Shown here: positions 51,338 through 60,604 of the stretch, piece by piece
Layout of the letters: every line of letters begins with the position of its first letter
How positions within the stretch are numbered: the stretch's first letter is position 1
Source: an uncultured Ralstonia sp.
Lineage (GTDB): Bacteria > Pseudomonadota > Gammaproteobacteria > Burkholderiales > Burkholderiaceae
Direction of reading: 5' to 3'
Assembly: GCA_913056305.1 (NCBI GenBank)
Contig: CAJXMR010000003.1
Coordinates: forward strand, 1-64,000
Length of the DNA stretch: 64,000 nt
Translations under genes and position numbers: made by a program
Notes under the pieces: generated by a model
Database searches by the model: none
What the model saw: the letters and a program-made list of their open reading frames with translations, nothing else
Told to the model about the DNA's origin: nothing

Positions 51338-52870
51338 TCACCTGAGCTCAACCGAAACAAAGACGCGGTTGTTGTCATGCAGGATCAGCAACGCGACTTG
51401 CTTCCCGGCCTTTGCGGCCAGCGTGCCCAGTTGCTCCTGTGAAGTGACCGGCGTGCCATTGAGCGACAGGATGACATCGCCGGGTTGGATGCCGGAACTG
51501 GTCGCGGGCCCATAGACGCCCTCCACCATCAGACCGTCTGCCAGCCCGCTGGCGAGCCGCTCGGCGTCATTGAGCGGGCGCACGGCCAAGCCGAGGCGAC
51601 TGGCCGGGCTGCCCTCGTCTTGCCGCGTGCCGGTTTTCGCCTCGGGCGTGGCGGCCGCCACCGTCACCGAGACCGTCATCAGCTTGCGATTGCGAACCAG
51701 CGTGAGCGTGGCCTTGGCCCCTGGGGGGAGGCTGGCAACATGCTCGATCAGTTCTGCGGCGTGTCCAATTGCCTTGTCGCCAATCTGGGTGATGACGTCG
51801 CCTGGCTTGAGGCCGCTGGCGGCGGCCGGCGTGCCGGGCTCGACCAGATTGACCAGCGCGCCCGCCGCCCGGGGCAGGCCAAAGGCGCGGGCCAGGCCCG
51901 GATCGACGTCTTGCACGCTTGCGCCAAGGCTGCCCCGAGACGCCTTGTCCTGGGCCAGCAACACCGCCTCGACCTTGGTCGCCGCGTTGATCGGGATGGC
52001 AAAGGTCAGGCTCTGGTACCGCTCGGTCTGCCCATAGATCTGCACATTGATGCCGATCACCTCGCCGGCGCGGTTGAACAGCGGGCCGCCGGAATTGTCA
52101 GGATTGGCGGCGACATCCGTCTGGATGAACGCAACACTGGTGCCCTCCGGCTGCGCACGCGGGGCGGCGCTCACAATGCCGGCGGTGACGGTGTTCTCGA
52201 AGCCGTGGGGCGAGCCGATCGTCAACACGGGCTCGCCCACGCGCACGCGTGACGAGTCGCCAAGTTTCACGGTCGGCAGCGCCTTTGCGTCGATCCGGAT
52301 CACGGCGACGTCGCTTTGCGCGTCGACGGCCAGCACCCTTGCCTTGAACTCGCGCCGGTCCGTCAGCTTGACGGAGACTTCCTCGGCGCGGTCCACCAGA
52401 TGCGCATTGGTCAGGATCAGGCCATCCGCGCTGACGATGAAGCCCGAGCCGCTACCCTTGATCACGCGCGGCAGGCTGCCCTGAGGCTCCTGGAATTGCG
52501 GCGCCGAGCGCTTGAAGAACGGGACGAGGAGATCCTCCGGATCAATGGTTTCCGGCGCCGGCCCCGACGCTTGCGGCTCCGGCGCTGTCGTGCCCACTGT
52601 CGCGCTGATATTCACAACGGCAGGCCCGTAGCGTTCCACGAGGGTCGGGAAGTCGAGCGGCGCCGCAGCGCTGGGCGGCAAAACGGCGGGCGCGGCGGCC
52701 GGTGTGCTGGCCGGTGCAACCCGACCCGCTTTGGCGGCGGCTGGTGCGGCACTCGCTGCACTCGCGGCGATCGCCGTTGGCTGCTGGGTCGGACAGCCGC
52801 CGAGAACGGAAGCGATCACGACAGCTTCGCGCCAGGCGCGGCTCAAGTTCTTGCGGGTCTGGCGGAGCAT
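51338..52870 (-). CDS. DegP/HtrA-family serine protease, probable lipoprotein
   Basis: A 510-residue protease. Start ATG 52870 is preceded by GGAGGT at good spacing. The N-terminus ends in a lipobox-like SVLGGC (Cys26), followed by an Ala/Pro-rich linker (30-70). The trypsin-like domain has His157 (TNAHLV), Asp187 (QSDVAV) and Ser260; the motif around the serine reads NPDNSGGPLF, where most relatives have NPGNSGGPL. Two PDZ domains follow (about 315-405 and 425-505). It degrades misfolded envelope proteins. A 6-bp hairpin in its leader (52904-52919) may matter for expression. Lipidation is inference. Confidence 0.9.
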   Translation of the reverse strand: MLRQTRKNLSRAWREAVVIASVLGGCPTQQPTAIAASAASAAPAAAKAGRVAPASTPAAAPAVLPPSAAAPLDFPTLVERYGPAVVNISATVGTTAPEPQASGPAPETIDPEDLLVPFFKRSAPQFQEPQGSLPRVIKGSGSGFIVSADGLILTNAHLVDRAEEVSVKLTDRREFKARVLAVDAQSDVAVIRIDAKALPTVKLGDSSRVRVGEPVLTIGSPHGFENTVTAGIVSAAPRAQPEGTSVAFIQTDVAANPDNSGGPLFNRAGEVIGINVQIYGQTERYQSLTFAIPINAATKVEAVLLAQDKASRGSLGASVQDVDPGLARAFGLPRAAGALVNLVEPGTPAAASGLKPGDVITQIGDKAIGHAAELIEHVASLPPGAKATLTLVRNRKLMTVSVTVAAATPEAKTGTRQDEGSPASRLGLAVRPLNDAERLASGLADGLMVEGVYGPATSSGIQPGDVILSLNGTPVTSQEQLGTLAAKAGKQVALLILHDNNRVFVSVELR

Positions 52871-53181
52871 GGCGCACCTCCAATACCGTCGTCGTGCCGT
52901 TGGCCGGACAACCGTCCGGCACGAGCACTTCACGCTAGCTCGAATTTATTCTAGGCCCCCACGCGGGCGGCGCGTGAAGCGCGAGGAGGGGGGCGGGGGG
53001 CGCCCTCCACGAAGACCGCCGCGTCAGCGCAACGGAACAATTTCCATAGGCCAGATGGCGGCATCCATCACAACATTCGGATGAGGCTCGGCTGACCGTC
53101 ACGCAGGCGGAGGTGACGCTCCAAGCCGCACAAGCCCCGGCAGAGGCGGGTACCCTTTTACCGGTGCCGCTGGTAACGCGG
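52871..53181. other. Leader and intergenic region, nothing clearly coding
   Basis: About 310 bases between the protease start and the stop of the next minus-strand gene. It contains CCGGAC-AACC-GTCCGG (52904-52919), a perfect hairpin in the protease leader, and a G-rich stretch at 52990-53010. No gene, terminator or promoter is convincing. Confidence 0.45.
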
Positions 53182-53988
53182 TCAGCCGTCAAACGAAAAC
53201 CCGACGGCCGCTTTCAATACCCATGGCTCCGAGCGCGAGGTGAGGCCTCGGCCGATGCCGATGCTGAAGTTGCACCCCCCGTGTTTCGCGTCGATGACGC
53301 CAAACAGTTGTTGGCTCCGGTGGCTCAGCGGCCCAACGGCGTGCATGTTGCCGAAGTCGCCGTAGTACTCCGCACCCACGGCATAGGTCGGCGTCGCCTG
53401 ATAGGCCAGCTTCATCCTGGCCGACAGGTCTGGCACGCCTGATCCGTCGCCCGCGAGCTTCCGGCCGATCTCAGGATTGGCTGCGACCGTCCATTTGCCC
53501 CAGCGATAACCCGCAATCAACCGAAGCTCAGCATCGAGTCGATTTTCGGACAGACGTTTCGGCAGGTGCCCCGCTTCGATGAGCGTCCCCGCAAACAGGC
53601 CTTCGCCGCCTTCCTCCGCAGGGCGGATCGGCAAGTACAGCCACTCGAGGCGTGCGCCGTCAATCTTGCTTTGGCCGCTGGAATCCCGCGCGTAAAACAA
53701 CTGGGCCCCCAACTGCATCGTTTTGGTGAGCCCGTATGACAGTTGCGGGCTCGCCTGCAAGAGATGCGCGGTGGGGCGCCGGTCCTCGTCGGTGGCGGTC
53801 TTCGGGTTGCCCATGGCGTAGCCGGCAGACAGATCGATGCCCACTTGCCCCGGCTCGTTGATGTCATCCATTTGGACCTGGAGTTCATCAGGCAGGGCCA
53901 GACTCGCACTGGCATAACCGATCGACAGGACAGCAACGATTGCGCGCCCGATCCGGTGAATCTGTTCGTATTTTTTCTTCGTCCGCAC
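53182..53988 (-). CDS. Exported protein, probable outer-membrane beta-barrel
   Basis: A 268-residue protein with a signal peptide ending near ASLALP (residue 32). The mature chain alternates polar and hydrophobic residues with many strand-like segments (QVGIDLSAGYAMG, QLSYGLTKTMQLGAQLFYARD, LRLIAGYRWGKWTVAANPEIG, RMKLAYQATPTYAVGAEYYGDFG) and ends FSFDG. This resembles small outer-membrane barrels of the exported, uncharacterised type. No substrate or partner is evident. Its start overlaps no neighbour. Confidence 0.72.
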   Translation of the reverse strand: MRTKKKYEQIHRIGRAIVAVLSIGYASASLALPDELQVQMDDINEPGQVGIDLSAGYAMGNPKTATDEDRRPTAHLLQASPQLSYGLTKTMQLGAQLFYARDSSGQSKIDGARLEWLYLPIRPAEEGGEGLFAGTLIEAGHLPKRLSENRLDAELRLIAGYRWGKWTVAANPEIGRKLAGDGSGVPDLSARMKLAYQATPTYAVGAEYYGDFGNMHAVGPLSHRSQQLFGVIDAKHGGCNFSIGIGRGLTSRSEPWVLKAAVGFSFDG

Positions 53989-54170
53989 CGCGGCTCCCCG
54001 TCAACAGCGTATCGAGGCGCAAGGTTCGACCCTATAGTGACTTCAGGGTCAAGGGGTTGCGTTGCAGATGCACAAACTTGAGCGACCACGCGGACCGGCG
54101 AGGCGCCTGTCTCATTGCGTGAGGGCGGCCGGGACGCGATGTGCGGCGGGGGGATAAGTACGACGAGGTG

Positions 54171-54333
54171 GCGGCGGCGACTGACCGCGGGCTGGCCGGC
54201 GGTCAGTGCGCGCCGCCCGGGTCTGGCCCCCCACGGCGCCGTCGTCTGTTATGCCTCCAACGTCTATGGCGATCTACCGGAGCCGTTTCGGGATCCGCTG
54301 CTCCGCTTGGTCATCCTGCCATCGCTTCGCTGA
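54171..54333 (+). pseudogene. Remnant of a quinone-oxidoreductase locus with an internal deletion
   Basis: 54223-54306 encodes LAPHGAVVCYASNVYGD followed by LPEPFRDPLLR, clearly related to LAPHGTVVCYGSNAYGD and IPVPFRDLLFR in the intact gene at 62638-63618. The bases directly before, 54171-54218, align without gaps to 62400-62447, upstream of that same intact gene (about 37 of 48 identical by eye). So upstream and internal parts of a second copy are fused, with almost a kilobase missing. The fragment runs into the end of the opposite-strand LysR gene. Confidence 0.7.
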
Positions 54334-55225
54334 CCAGCCAGTCGCGGAAAGCCGCCAGCCTGGGCAGGCTGGCACATTCCGTTCGATACACCACGTAGTA
54401 GGCAAGTGCGGACGTGAATTCGACCTCCGGAAAAAGCCGGACGAGTCGCCCTGCCGCCAGATCATCGCGGGCCATGACACTGCGCGCCAAGGCCACGCCG
54501 TGGCCATCGATGGCCGCTTGCAGTACCGCCGCGGAGTTGTTGATCCGCATGCCGCGTTTGGTTGTGACCGTCGTCACCCCCGCCTTCTGCAGCCATGCAT
54601 CCCACGAAGCGAAGCCCGCGTGGCTGTCTACCGACAGGTCGTGGATCAGCGTTTCCTTGGCGAGATCCGCCGGGGTGCGCAGCCGCCGCTTCTGGCGCAG
54701 TAGGCCTGGGGAGCAGACCGGGTAGATCTCTTCGCCCATGAGTTTTTCTGTCGCCAAGCCTGGCCAATTTCCCGCGCCATAACGCACACCAATGTCGACC
54801 CCTTGGGCGATGAAGTCGACCGGCTTGAGATTGGTGTCGAGCCGTACGTCCGTGTCAGGCCACGCCGCCTGGAACCGATCGATACGCGGCAACAGCCACT
54901 TGGCCGCAAAAGCAGGGCTGACCGTCACCGTGAGTACGCCGCTTGCCGATGCCTCCTTGAGCCGCTCCAGGCCGAGGCTCAATCGATCGAACCCCGCGCG
55001 TATGTCCGGCAGCGCGCGCTCCGCAGCCTCAGTGGCGACGAGCCGCGCTCGCCCGCCGCTGCTCCGATGAAACAGCGGCGTGCCGAGCGACGCCTCCAGG
55101 CTGCGTACCAGTTGGCCGACCGCGGCGGGGGTGACGTTGAGCTCTGCCGCCGCGGCGGAAAAACTCTGATGCCGGGCGCTTGCCTCAAATGCACGCAACG
55201 CATTCAGGTAAATCGGCAGCTTCAT
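54311..55225 (-). CDS. LysR-type regulator, GcvA-like
   Basis: A 304-residue LysR protein; start ATG 55225 (MKLPIYLNALRAFEASARH), which is the typical GcvA/AmpR-like opening. Helix-turn-helix at FSAAAAELNVTPAAVGQLVRSLE; substrate domain from about residue 90 with TVTVSPAFAAKWLLPRIDRF. It is divergent from the cupin gene at 55369 and likely regulates the cupin-oxidase-dehydrogenase set. Its last 23 bases overlap the dead oxidoreductase fragment on the other strand. Confidence 0.9.
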   Translation of the reverse strand: MKLPIYLNALRAFEASARHQSFSAAAAELNVTPAAVGQLVRSLEASLGTPLFHRSSGGRARLVATEAAERALPDIRAGFDRLSLGLERLKEASASGVLTVTVSPAFAAKWLLPRIDRFQAAWPDTDVRLDTNLKPVDFIAQGVDIGVRYGAGNWPGLATEKLMGEEIYPVCSPGLLRQKRRLRTPADLAKETLIHDLSVDSHAGFASWDAWLQKAGVTTVTTKRGMRINNSAAVLQAAIDGHGVALARSVMARDDLAAGRLVRLFPEVEFTSALAYYVVYRTECASLPRLAAFRDWLVSEAMAG

Positions 55226-55368
55226 AGCGAGAAATATTTTCTTTCGATACCAAGCAGAATATCTGATTTGCGACGGCACCGGATCAGTCGAACAATGGTG
55301 CAAAACAGGGGCTTGGACGCGAAGCGCTCCAGTTCTGCGCCTCGTGAATCGGCCCTTCAGGAGCATCC

Positions 55369-56139
55369 ATGAATAGTTCTTCTTCCAAAGCTGCCATCGT
55401 TACCGGCGCCAAGGTTCGCCACTGCGCCGGCGACATCGGGCGACCAGCCACTGCCATCGGGCTCGTCAACCACGATTTCTCTCAGCGCGTGGTGGTCACG
55501 CCAGGCGAGTACCACTGGGTCGCGTCACCTCAGCATGGCGTGGACCGCGTGATGCTCGACCGAGTCGGCAAAGAACAGGGCCACGCCACCAGCATCGTGC
55601 GGTACGCCCCGGCTTCGCACTTCCCGCGTCACCATCATCCGGGAGGCGAGGAAATACTCGTCCTCGCTGGCACGTTCACCGAAGGTACGCACCACTACCC
55701 GGCTGGCTGGTATCTGCGTAACCCGCCCGGCTCGTCCCACCAGCCGTCCAGCGACGAGGGCACGCTTCTGTTCGTCAAGCTCTGGCAGATGTATGGCGGT
55801 GGGCCAGACGCTGTGCGCATCGATACCCGCGACCCATCGTGCTGGGTCGTTCAGGGCGGACGCGAGACCTGCCCGCTCTTCGCGGATCACGCCGAGCATG
55901 TGTCCATTGAACGCGTGGCAGCGCGCATGCAACTTCTCGACAACCCCGTTGGCGGCGTGGAGCTGTTGGTGCTCGACGGCACCCTGTACGAAGGCGCCCA
56001 GCAATATGCGCGCGGCACCTGGCTACGACTGCCGCCTGGCGAATGCCCAGCCTTGGTTTCGGGTAGCGCTGGGGCAACGGTGTATCTCAAGTCGGGCCAT
56101 CTCGCGGGCGCTCCTCTGAACGAGGCCGCCGCATGTTGA
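55369..56139 (+). CDS. ChrR-like bicupin protein
   Basis: A 256-residue protein with two cupin folds. The first is around residues 60-130 with FPRHHHPGGEEILVLAGTF, three clustered histidines and a glutamate as metal ligands; the second around 170-245 is more degenerate (GVELLVLDGTLYEGA, LPPGECPALVSGSAG). The first part resembles the cupin sensor domain of ChrR anti-sigma factors, but the zinc-binding anti-sigma N-terminus is absent. CAGGAG precedes the start. The gene overlaps the FAD oxidase gene by 7 bases. Confidence 0.82.
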   Translation: MNSSSSKAAIVTGAKVRHCAGDIGRPATAIGLVNHDFSQRVVVTPGEYHWVASPQHGVDRVMLDRVGKEQGHATSIVRYAPASHFPRHHHPGGEEILVLAGTFTEGTHHYPAGWYLRNPPGSSHQPSSDEGTLLFVKLWQMYGGGPDAVRIDTRDPSCWVVQGGRETCPLFADHAEHVSIERVAARMQLLDNPVGGVELLVLDGTLYEGAQQYARGTWLRLPPGECPALVSGSAGATVYLKSGHLAGAPLNEAAAC

Positions 56140-57248
56140 CCAGGCGCATTGCGATCATCGGCGGTGGGCTCAGTGGTCTGTACGCGGCCACGCTGCTTGA
56201 GCAGCGCGGCATCAAGGACTACATCCTGCTGGAGGCACGCAATACGTTTGGCGGTCGGATCCTGTCTGTGCCGGAGGACTCAGCAACCGAGCGTTACGAC
56301 CTTGGCGCAACCTGGTTCTGGCCGGCAATGAACCCGGACCTGGCAGCGCTGATCGAGGCGCTTGGGCTGGAGACATTCGAGCAGTTCGAAGCGGGTGACA
56401 TGCTGGTCGAACATTCAAGATCGGCTGCGCCTACACGCGTGAACGGATATCTCTCCGCGCCGCCTGCGCTGCGTGTTGCGGGTGGGATGGCAGCGCTCAC
56501 CGATGCCATTCGCGATCGCCTGACGGCTGGATGCCTCATCTCGGGCCATCGCGTACGGCACCTTCGGCATCTGGGAGACTGCGTCGAAGTCGAAGCCAGT
56601 GACGCGTTGGGCTCGACGATCTGTCATCGCGCGACGCACGTCTTGCTCGCCGTACCGCCGCGCCTTGCCGCAACCACCATCGCGTTCCGCCCGATGCTGC
56701 CGGAGGCAACCCTGCAGTCATGGCAGCAGTGCGGGACCTGGATGGCGCCGCATGCCAAGTACGTGGCGGTGTTTGATGAACCCTTCTGGCGCAAGCACGG
56801 GCTTTCGGGTGAGGCGCGCAGCGCCGTGGGGCCCCTCGCGGAGATTCATGACGCGTCGGCACATCGGGGTGGTGCTGCGCTGTTCGGGTTCCTGGGTGTT
56901 CCTGCGCAGGTGCGCGGCAAAACGCCCGAGGCGGTCCTGCTCGCGCACTGCCGCGCCCAGCTTGTTCGGCTGTTTGGCGACCGTGCTGGCGCGCCCAGCG
57001 CCGAGTTTCTAAAGGATTGGACGAGCGATCCATACACGGCGGTGATGGCAGACCAGCACCCCATTCCGCACCACAGCGCGGTGCTGCGGTCCACAGCGCC
57101 CGCTGGCGCCTGGCAAGACCGGCTCATTGGCATTGCCAGTGAGTGGTCCCCGCGTTTCTCAGGCTATGTCGCCGGCGCAGTGGATGCAGCTCGCCTTGGC
57201 GTGGCGGTACTGCACGCACCAGACGCAACAGCGTCGCTTTCGTATTGA
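56133..57248 (+). CDS. FAD-dependent amine oxidase-like protein
   Basis: A 371-residue flavoprotein. The dinucleotide-binding motif is RRIAIIGGGLSGLYAA, followed by LLEARNTFGGRI; the C-terminal FAD contact is RFSGYVAGAVDAARLGV. It is about 80-100 residues shorter than typical monoamine oxidases, the missing part being in the substrate domain. It should oxidise an amine or related substrate, or be a desaturase-like flavoprotein. It overlaps the upstream cupin gene, implying coupled translation, and precedes a zinc dehydrogenase by 12 bases. Confidence 0.87.
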   Translation: MLTRRIAIIGGGLSGLYAATLLEQRGIKDYILLEARNTFGGRILSVPEDSATERYDLGATWFWPAMNPDLAALIEALGLETFEQFEAGDMLVEHSRSAAPTRVNGYLSAPPALRVAGGMAALTDAIRDRLTAGCLISGHRVRHLRHLGDCVEVEASDALGSTICHRATHVLLAVPPRLAATTIAFRPMLPEATLQSWQQCGTWMAPHAKYVAVFDEPFWRKHGLSGEARSAVGPLAEIHDASAHRGGAALFGFLGVPAQVRGKTPEAVLLAHCRAQLVRLFGDRAGAPSAEFLKDWTSDPYTAVMADQHPIPHHSAVLRSTAPAGAWQDRLIGIASEWSPRFSGYVAGAVDAARLGVAVLHAPDATASLSY

Positions 57249-57260
57249 GGAGAATTTGCC

Positions 57261-58292
57261 ATGCCGGAACAGAAGACCTACAAAGCGATGCAGGTGACCA
57301 GCCCAGGTGTGCTGGAGCTGGTTGAACGCAACGCGCCAACACCGGCAGCAGGCGAAGTGCTGCTCCGGGTCGAGGCGTGCGGCGTGTGCGGCGCCGATGC
57401 GGGTGCCATCGAAGGGCGGGAAGCGAAACTGCAATTCCCGCGCGTTCCAGGTCATGAAGTTGTCGGGCGCATCGTGGCGATGGGGCCCGGCACTGCTTCG
57501 ATCTGGAAGGTCGGCCAGCGCGTTGGCGTGGGCCGACTGGGCGGCCACTGCAACGCATGCGAGCAATGCCGTCGCGGACAATTCCAGCTCTGCAAGAACC
57601 AACCCATCGTTGGCAGTTCGCAAGACGGTGGCTATGCAGAAATGATGATCGCCCGCAGTACCGGATTGGTGTCGATTCCCGATGCACTCAGTTCGGAAGC
57701 GGCGGCGCCCATTCTGTGCGCTGGCATAGCGACGTTCAACGCGCTCAGGAAATCGGGTGCGCAGGCCGGTGACCTCGTTGCGATCCAAGGCATTGGTGGC
57801 CTCGGGCACATGGCCATCCAGTACGCACGCAGGATGGGCTTCAGGGTCGTGGCCGTCGGCCGAGGTGCTGATATTGCCGACGACGTGCGCGAGTTGGGTG
57901 CGCACATCTATGTCGACACCCGCGTCGAAGATCCGGTTGTCCAGCTGCAAGACATGGGTGGCGCACACGTGATCTTGACCACCATCACGGACAGCGCCGC
58001 AGCGTCTTCGCTCGTGCCGGGCCTCGCGCCGCAGGGGCGGCTGCTTGTCGTGGGCGTTGGCCGCGAGCCGCTGGCGATCATGCCGGCAGCGCTGGTGGGC
58101 GGTGAACGCATGATCCAGGGGAACCTGACCGGTACGCCGTTTGAATCCGAGCGAGCGCTGGACTTCAGCGTGCTGACCGATGTTCGGCCGCTGATCGAAA
58201 CCATGCCGCTGGAGAACGCCCTCGAAGCCTATCAGCGCATGATGTCGGGGCAGGTCAAGTTCCGCATGGTGCTGACCATGAACGCAGGTTGA
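57261..58292 (+). CDS. Zinc-dependent alcohol dehydrogenase family protein
   Basis: A 343-residue MDR enzyme. Catalytic zinc residues Cys43 (ACGVCGAD) and His65 with Glu66 (VPGHEVVG) are present, as are four structural zinc cysteines in HCNACEQCRRGQFQLC. The nucleotide-binding motif is GIGGLGHMAIQYAR. It oxidises an alcohol or reduces an aldehyde with NAD(P)H. GGAG precedes the start. It is the third gene of a probable cupin-oxidase-dehydrogenase unit, where the dehydrogenase could process the aldehyde from the amine oxidase. Confidence 0.92.
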   Translation: MPEQKTYKAMQVTSPGVLELVERNAPTPAAGEVLLRVEACGVCGADAGAIEGREAKLQFPRVPGHEVVGRIVAMGPGTASIWKVGQRVGVGRLGGHCNACEQCRRGQFQLCKNQPIVGSSQDGGYAEMMIARSTGLVSIPDALSSEAAAPILCAGIATFNALRKSGAQAGDLVAIQGIGGLGHMAIQYARRMGFRVVAVGRGADIADDVRELGAHIYVDTRVEDPVVQLQDMGGAHVILTTITDSAAASSLVPGLAPQGRLLVVGVGREPLAIMPAALVGGERMIQGNLTGTPFESERALDFSVLTDVRPLIETMPLENALEAYQRMMSGQVKFRMVLTMNAG

Positions 58293-58319
58293 CGGCAATT
58301 CGCGCAACGCGCTCCGCCG

Positions 58320-59234
58320 TCAATCCTGATCGGCGCGCCGCCTGCCTTTGACGCCCATTTGCCGCGCGATCGCGAGGAAGCCCGCGAGATAGGCGATGTC
58401 TTCCTCGCCTCGGCGGACGCCTAGGTTGATGCTCTTGTTGATCCCGCGCTTCCCGAGCCGGACCGCCCGGATGGGGAGGCCAGCCCCTTCTTCCTGCACC
58501 AGCCAATCCGGCAACACTGAAACGCCCCGGCCCGCGGCGACGAGTTGCAGCATCAGGTCGGTCGCTTCCGCAGTTCTGTGGGTTTTCGGCAGGCAATGCG
58601 CCGGCACCAGGAAGCGGGTGTAGATGTCAAGCCGCTCCGTGCTCACGGGCACCGTAATCAATTCTTCGCCAAGCAGGTCCTGCGGCTGCGCAAAGGCACG
58701 CGCGGCCAGCGGGTGCGCTTCATGCACGACCAGGATCAGCTCGTAGTCGATAACGGGCGTGAAGACGAGCTCCGGCAGGTCGATCGGGTCCGGCGTAATG
58801 AGCAGATCGATCTCGTGGCCGAGAAGCGCGCCCACGCCATCGAAGCGGAATGCCGTACGCACATCGAAATCCACATCGGGCCATGCCGCCAGGTAGTGAG
58901 GCGTCAGCCGTGAGAGCCACTTCTGGCACGGGTGACATTCCATGCCCACGCGCAGTGCGCCGCGCCGGCCTTGGGCGTAGTCGACCAGCACGCGCTCGGC
59001 ATGGTCGATCTGCGGCAGCACGCGCTGCGCCAGGGCCAGCAGGTACTGCCCCGCCTGCGTAAAACGCAGGCCGCGCCCGCTCTTGGTCCAAAGCTTGACC
59101 CCGTGGCGCTCCTCCACTTTCCGGATCATGTGCGACAGCGCCGACTGCGTGACATTCAGCCGTTCGGCCGCCGCAGTGACGCTGCCCAGGCGGTCCACTT
59201 CCAGCAGGATGGCGAGGTGTTGGCGGTCCAGCAT
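58320..59234 (-). CDS. LysR-type transcriptional regulator, MetR-like
   Basis: A 304-residue LysR protein starting at ATG 59234 (MLDRQHLAILLEVDRLGSV), with AGGAG 7 bases upstream. The helix-turn-helix is VTAAAERLNVTQSALSHMIRKVEE, the effector domain begins near residue 90 (GALRVGMECHPCQKWL, which is MetR-like). It is divergent from the PLP enzyme at 59366. MetR-type regulators often respond to homocysteine or related sulfur compounds, which fits a C-S lyase target; this is inference. Confidence 0.9.
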   Translation of the reverse strand: MLDRQHLAILLEVDRLGSVTAAAERLNVTQSALSHMIRKVEERHGVKLWTKSGRGLRFTQAGQYLLALAQRVLPQIDHAERVLVDYAQGRRGALRVGMECHPCQKWLSRLTPHYLAAWPDVDFDVRTAFRFDGVGALLGHEIDLLITPDPIDLPELVFTPVIDYELILVVHEAHPLAARAFAQPQDLLGEELITVPVSTERLDIYTRFLVPAHCLPKTHRTAEATDLMLQLVAAGRGVSVLPDWLVQEEGAGLPIRAVRLGKRGINKSINLGVRRGEEDIAYLAGFLAIARQMGVKGRRRADQD

Positions 59235-59365
59235 CCATGACTCCTGTTCATTGCTTGATGAGAACATACCATTTCTGCTCATGGAATGGCGCTGCTACTC
59301 TCGCTCGCAAGCAACATTCGGTCACAGTTTGGCGTGACCCGTTTTCCAGAGAAGAGGAAGGGACC

Positions 59366-60604
59366 GTGAAGGCATATTCGGCAGCGCTGAGAAAAGACGT
59401 ATCCACTGGCGAAGGCGCCAGCGTGTTTGATGAAGTGATCGATCGCAAGCACTCCAATTCCATGAAGTGGGCGATCGCAGACAAACTGCTCGCTGCCGAC
59501 GAGGCCGCAGCGCAGCCGTTGCCGATGTGGGTGGCAGATACGGACTTCAAGTCTCCGCGCCCCGTCATCGATGCGCTGCACGAGGCGGTGGAGCATGGCG
59601 TGTTCGGCTACCCCGGCGGCGCAACGGACAGCTATGTCGATGCGGTGGTCGGCTGGCAAGCCAAGCGGTTCGGATGGGAGGTACCCAAAGCGTGGGTGAT
59701 TCAGACCTCCGGCATCATCACGACCCTGAAGACGGCTGTGCAGGCGTTTTCCGCGCCCGGCGATACGGTGCTCATTCAACCGCCCGTGTACGCGCACTTC
59801 CACAACGATGTCCTGATGAACGGCCGTCATCTGGCCTTCGCGCCGCTTGAGCGCACGGAGACGGGCTACCGCTTCAACGCGCAGACGTTCGAGGCCGCGA
59901 TCCAGGGCAACACCAAGCTCTTCATCCTCAGCAATCCGCACAACCCGACGGGCAATGTCTGGTCTGAAGACGAGCTGCGCACCATGGGCGAGATCTGCCT
60001 GCGCCATGGCGTGCTCGTGATCTCCGACGAGATCCACCAAGACTTGATCATCAACCCCGGCAAGAAGCACATCCCCTTCGCTTCACTAAGCGAGGCATTC
60101 GCGCAAAACAGCATCACCTGCACGGCGCCGAGCAAGACGTTCAACCTGCCGGGCTTGCAGAGCGCGAATGTGATCGTGCCGAACCGGCGCTTGCGCGAAG
60201 AGCTGCTGCGGCAATACGACCGCAACATGTTCCCGCTCGTGAACACGCTGGGCATGGTGGCCGCAGAAGCCGCCTATACGCATGGTGAGCCGTGGCTGGA
60301 AGACATGCTGGCCTATCTGCGCGATAACCACAGCCACTTCGCCAGCGCGGTCAACAGCGCGACCGCAAAGGTCAAGGTCTTGCCAGCGGATTCGCTCTAC
60401 CTGGCATGGATGGACTGTCGCGGGCTCGGCTTGGATGCCGACGCGCTCAACACATTCATGCTGACCAAGGCCCGGCTCTGGCTCGACAAGGGGCAGAAGT
60501 TCGGCATCGAGGGACACGGCTATATGCGCGTCAATCTTGGGTGCCCTCGGTCCACCGTCGATGAAGCCGTCCGGCGGCTGACCGCTGCCGTGGCCGGGCG
60601 CTAA
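59366..60604 (+). CDS. MalY/PatB-type PLP-dependent C-S lyase or aminotransferase
   Basis: A 412-residue fold-type I PLP enzyme starting with GTG 59366, preceded by GAGGAAGGG. Landmarks are PLPMWVADTDF, GVFGYPGG, ILSNPHNPTGNVW, VISDEIHQDL and the Schiff-base lysine Lys257 in TAPSKTFNLPGLQ. This pattern is MalY/PatB, which are cystathionine beta-lyase or cysteine desulfhydrase-like enzymes, rather than a classical aminotransferase. It is divergent from a MetR-like regulator and followed 236 bases later by an amino-acid permease. Confidence 0.9.
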   Translation: MKAYSAALRKDVSTGEGASVFDEVIDRKHSNSMKWAIADKLLAADEAAAQPLPMWVADTDFKSPRPVIDALHEAVEHGVFGYPGGATDSYVDAVVGWQAKRFGWEVPKAWVIQTSGIITTLKTAVQAFSAPGDTVLIQPPVYAHFHNDVLMNGRHLAFAPLERTETGYRFNAQTFEAAIQGNTKLFILSNPHNPTGNVWSEDELRTMGEICLRHGVLVISDEIHQDLIINPGKKHIPFASLSEAFAQNSITCTAPSKTFNLPGLQSANVIVPNRRLREELLRQYDRNMFPLVNTLGMVAAEAAYTHGEPWLEDMLAYLRDNHSHFASAVNSATAKVKVLPADSLYLAWMDCRGLGLDADALNTFMLTKARLWLDKGQKFGIEGHGYMRVNLGCPRSTVDEAVRRLTAAVAGR

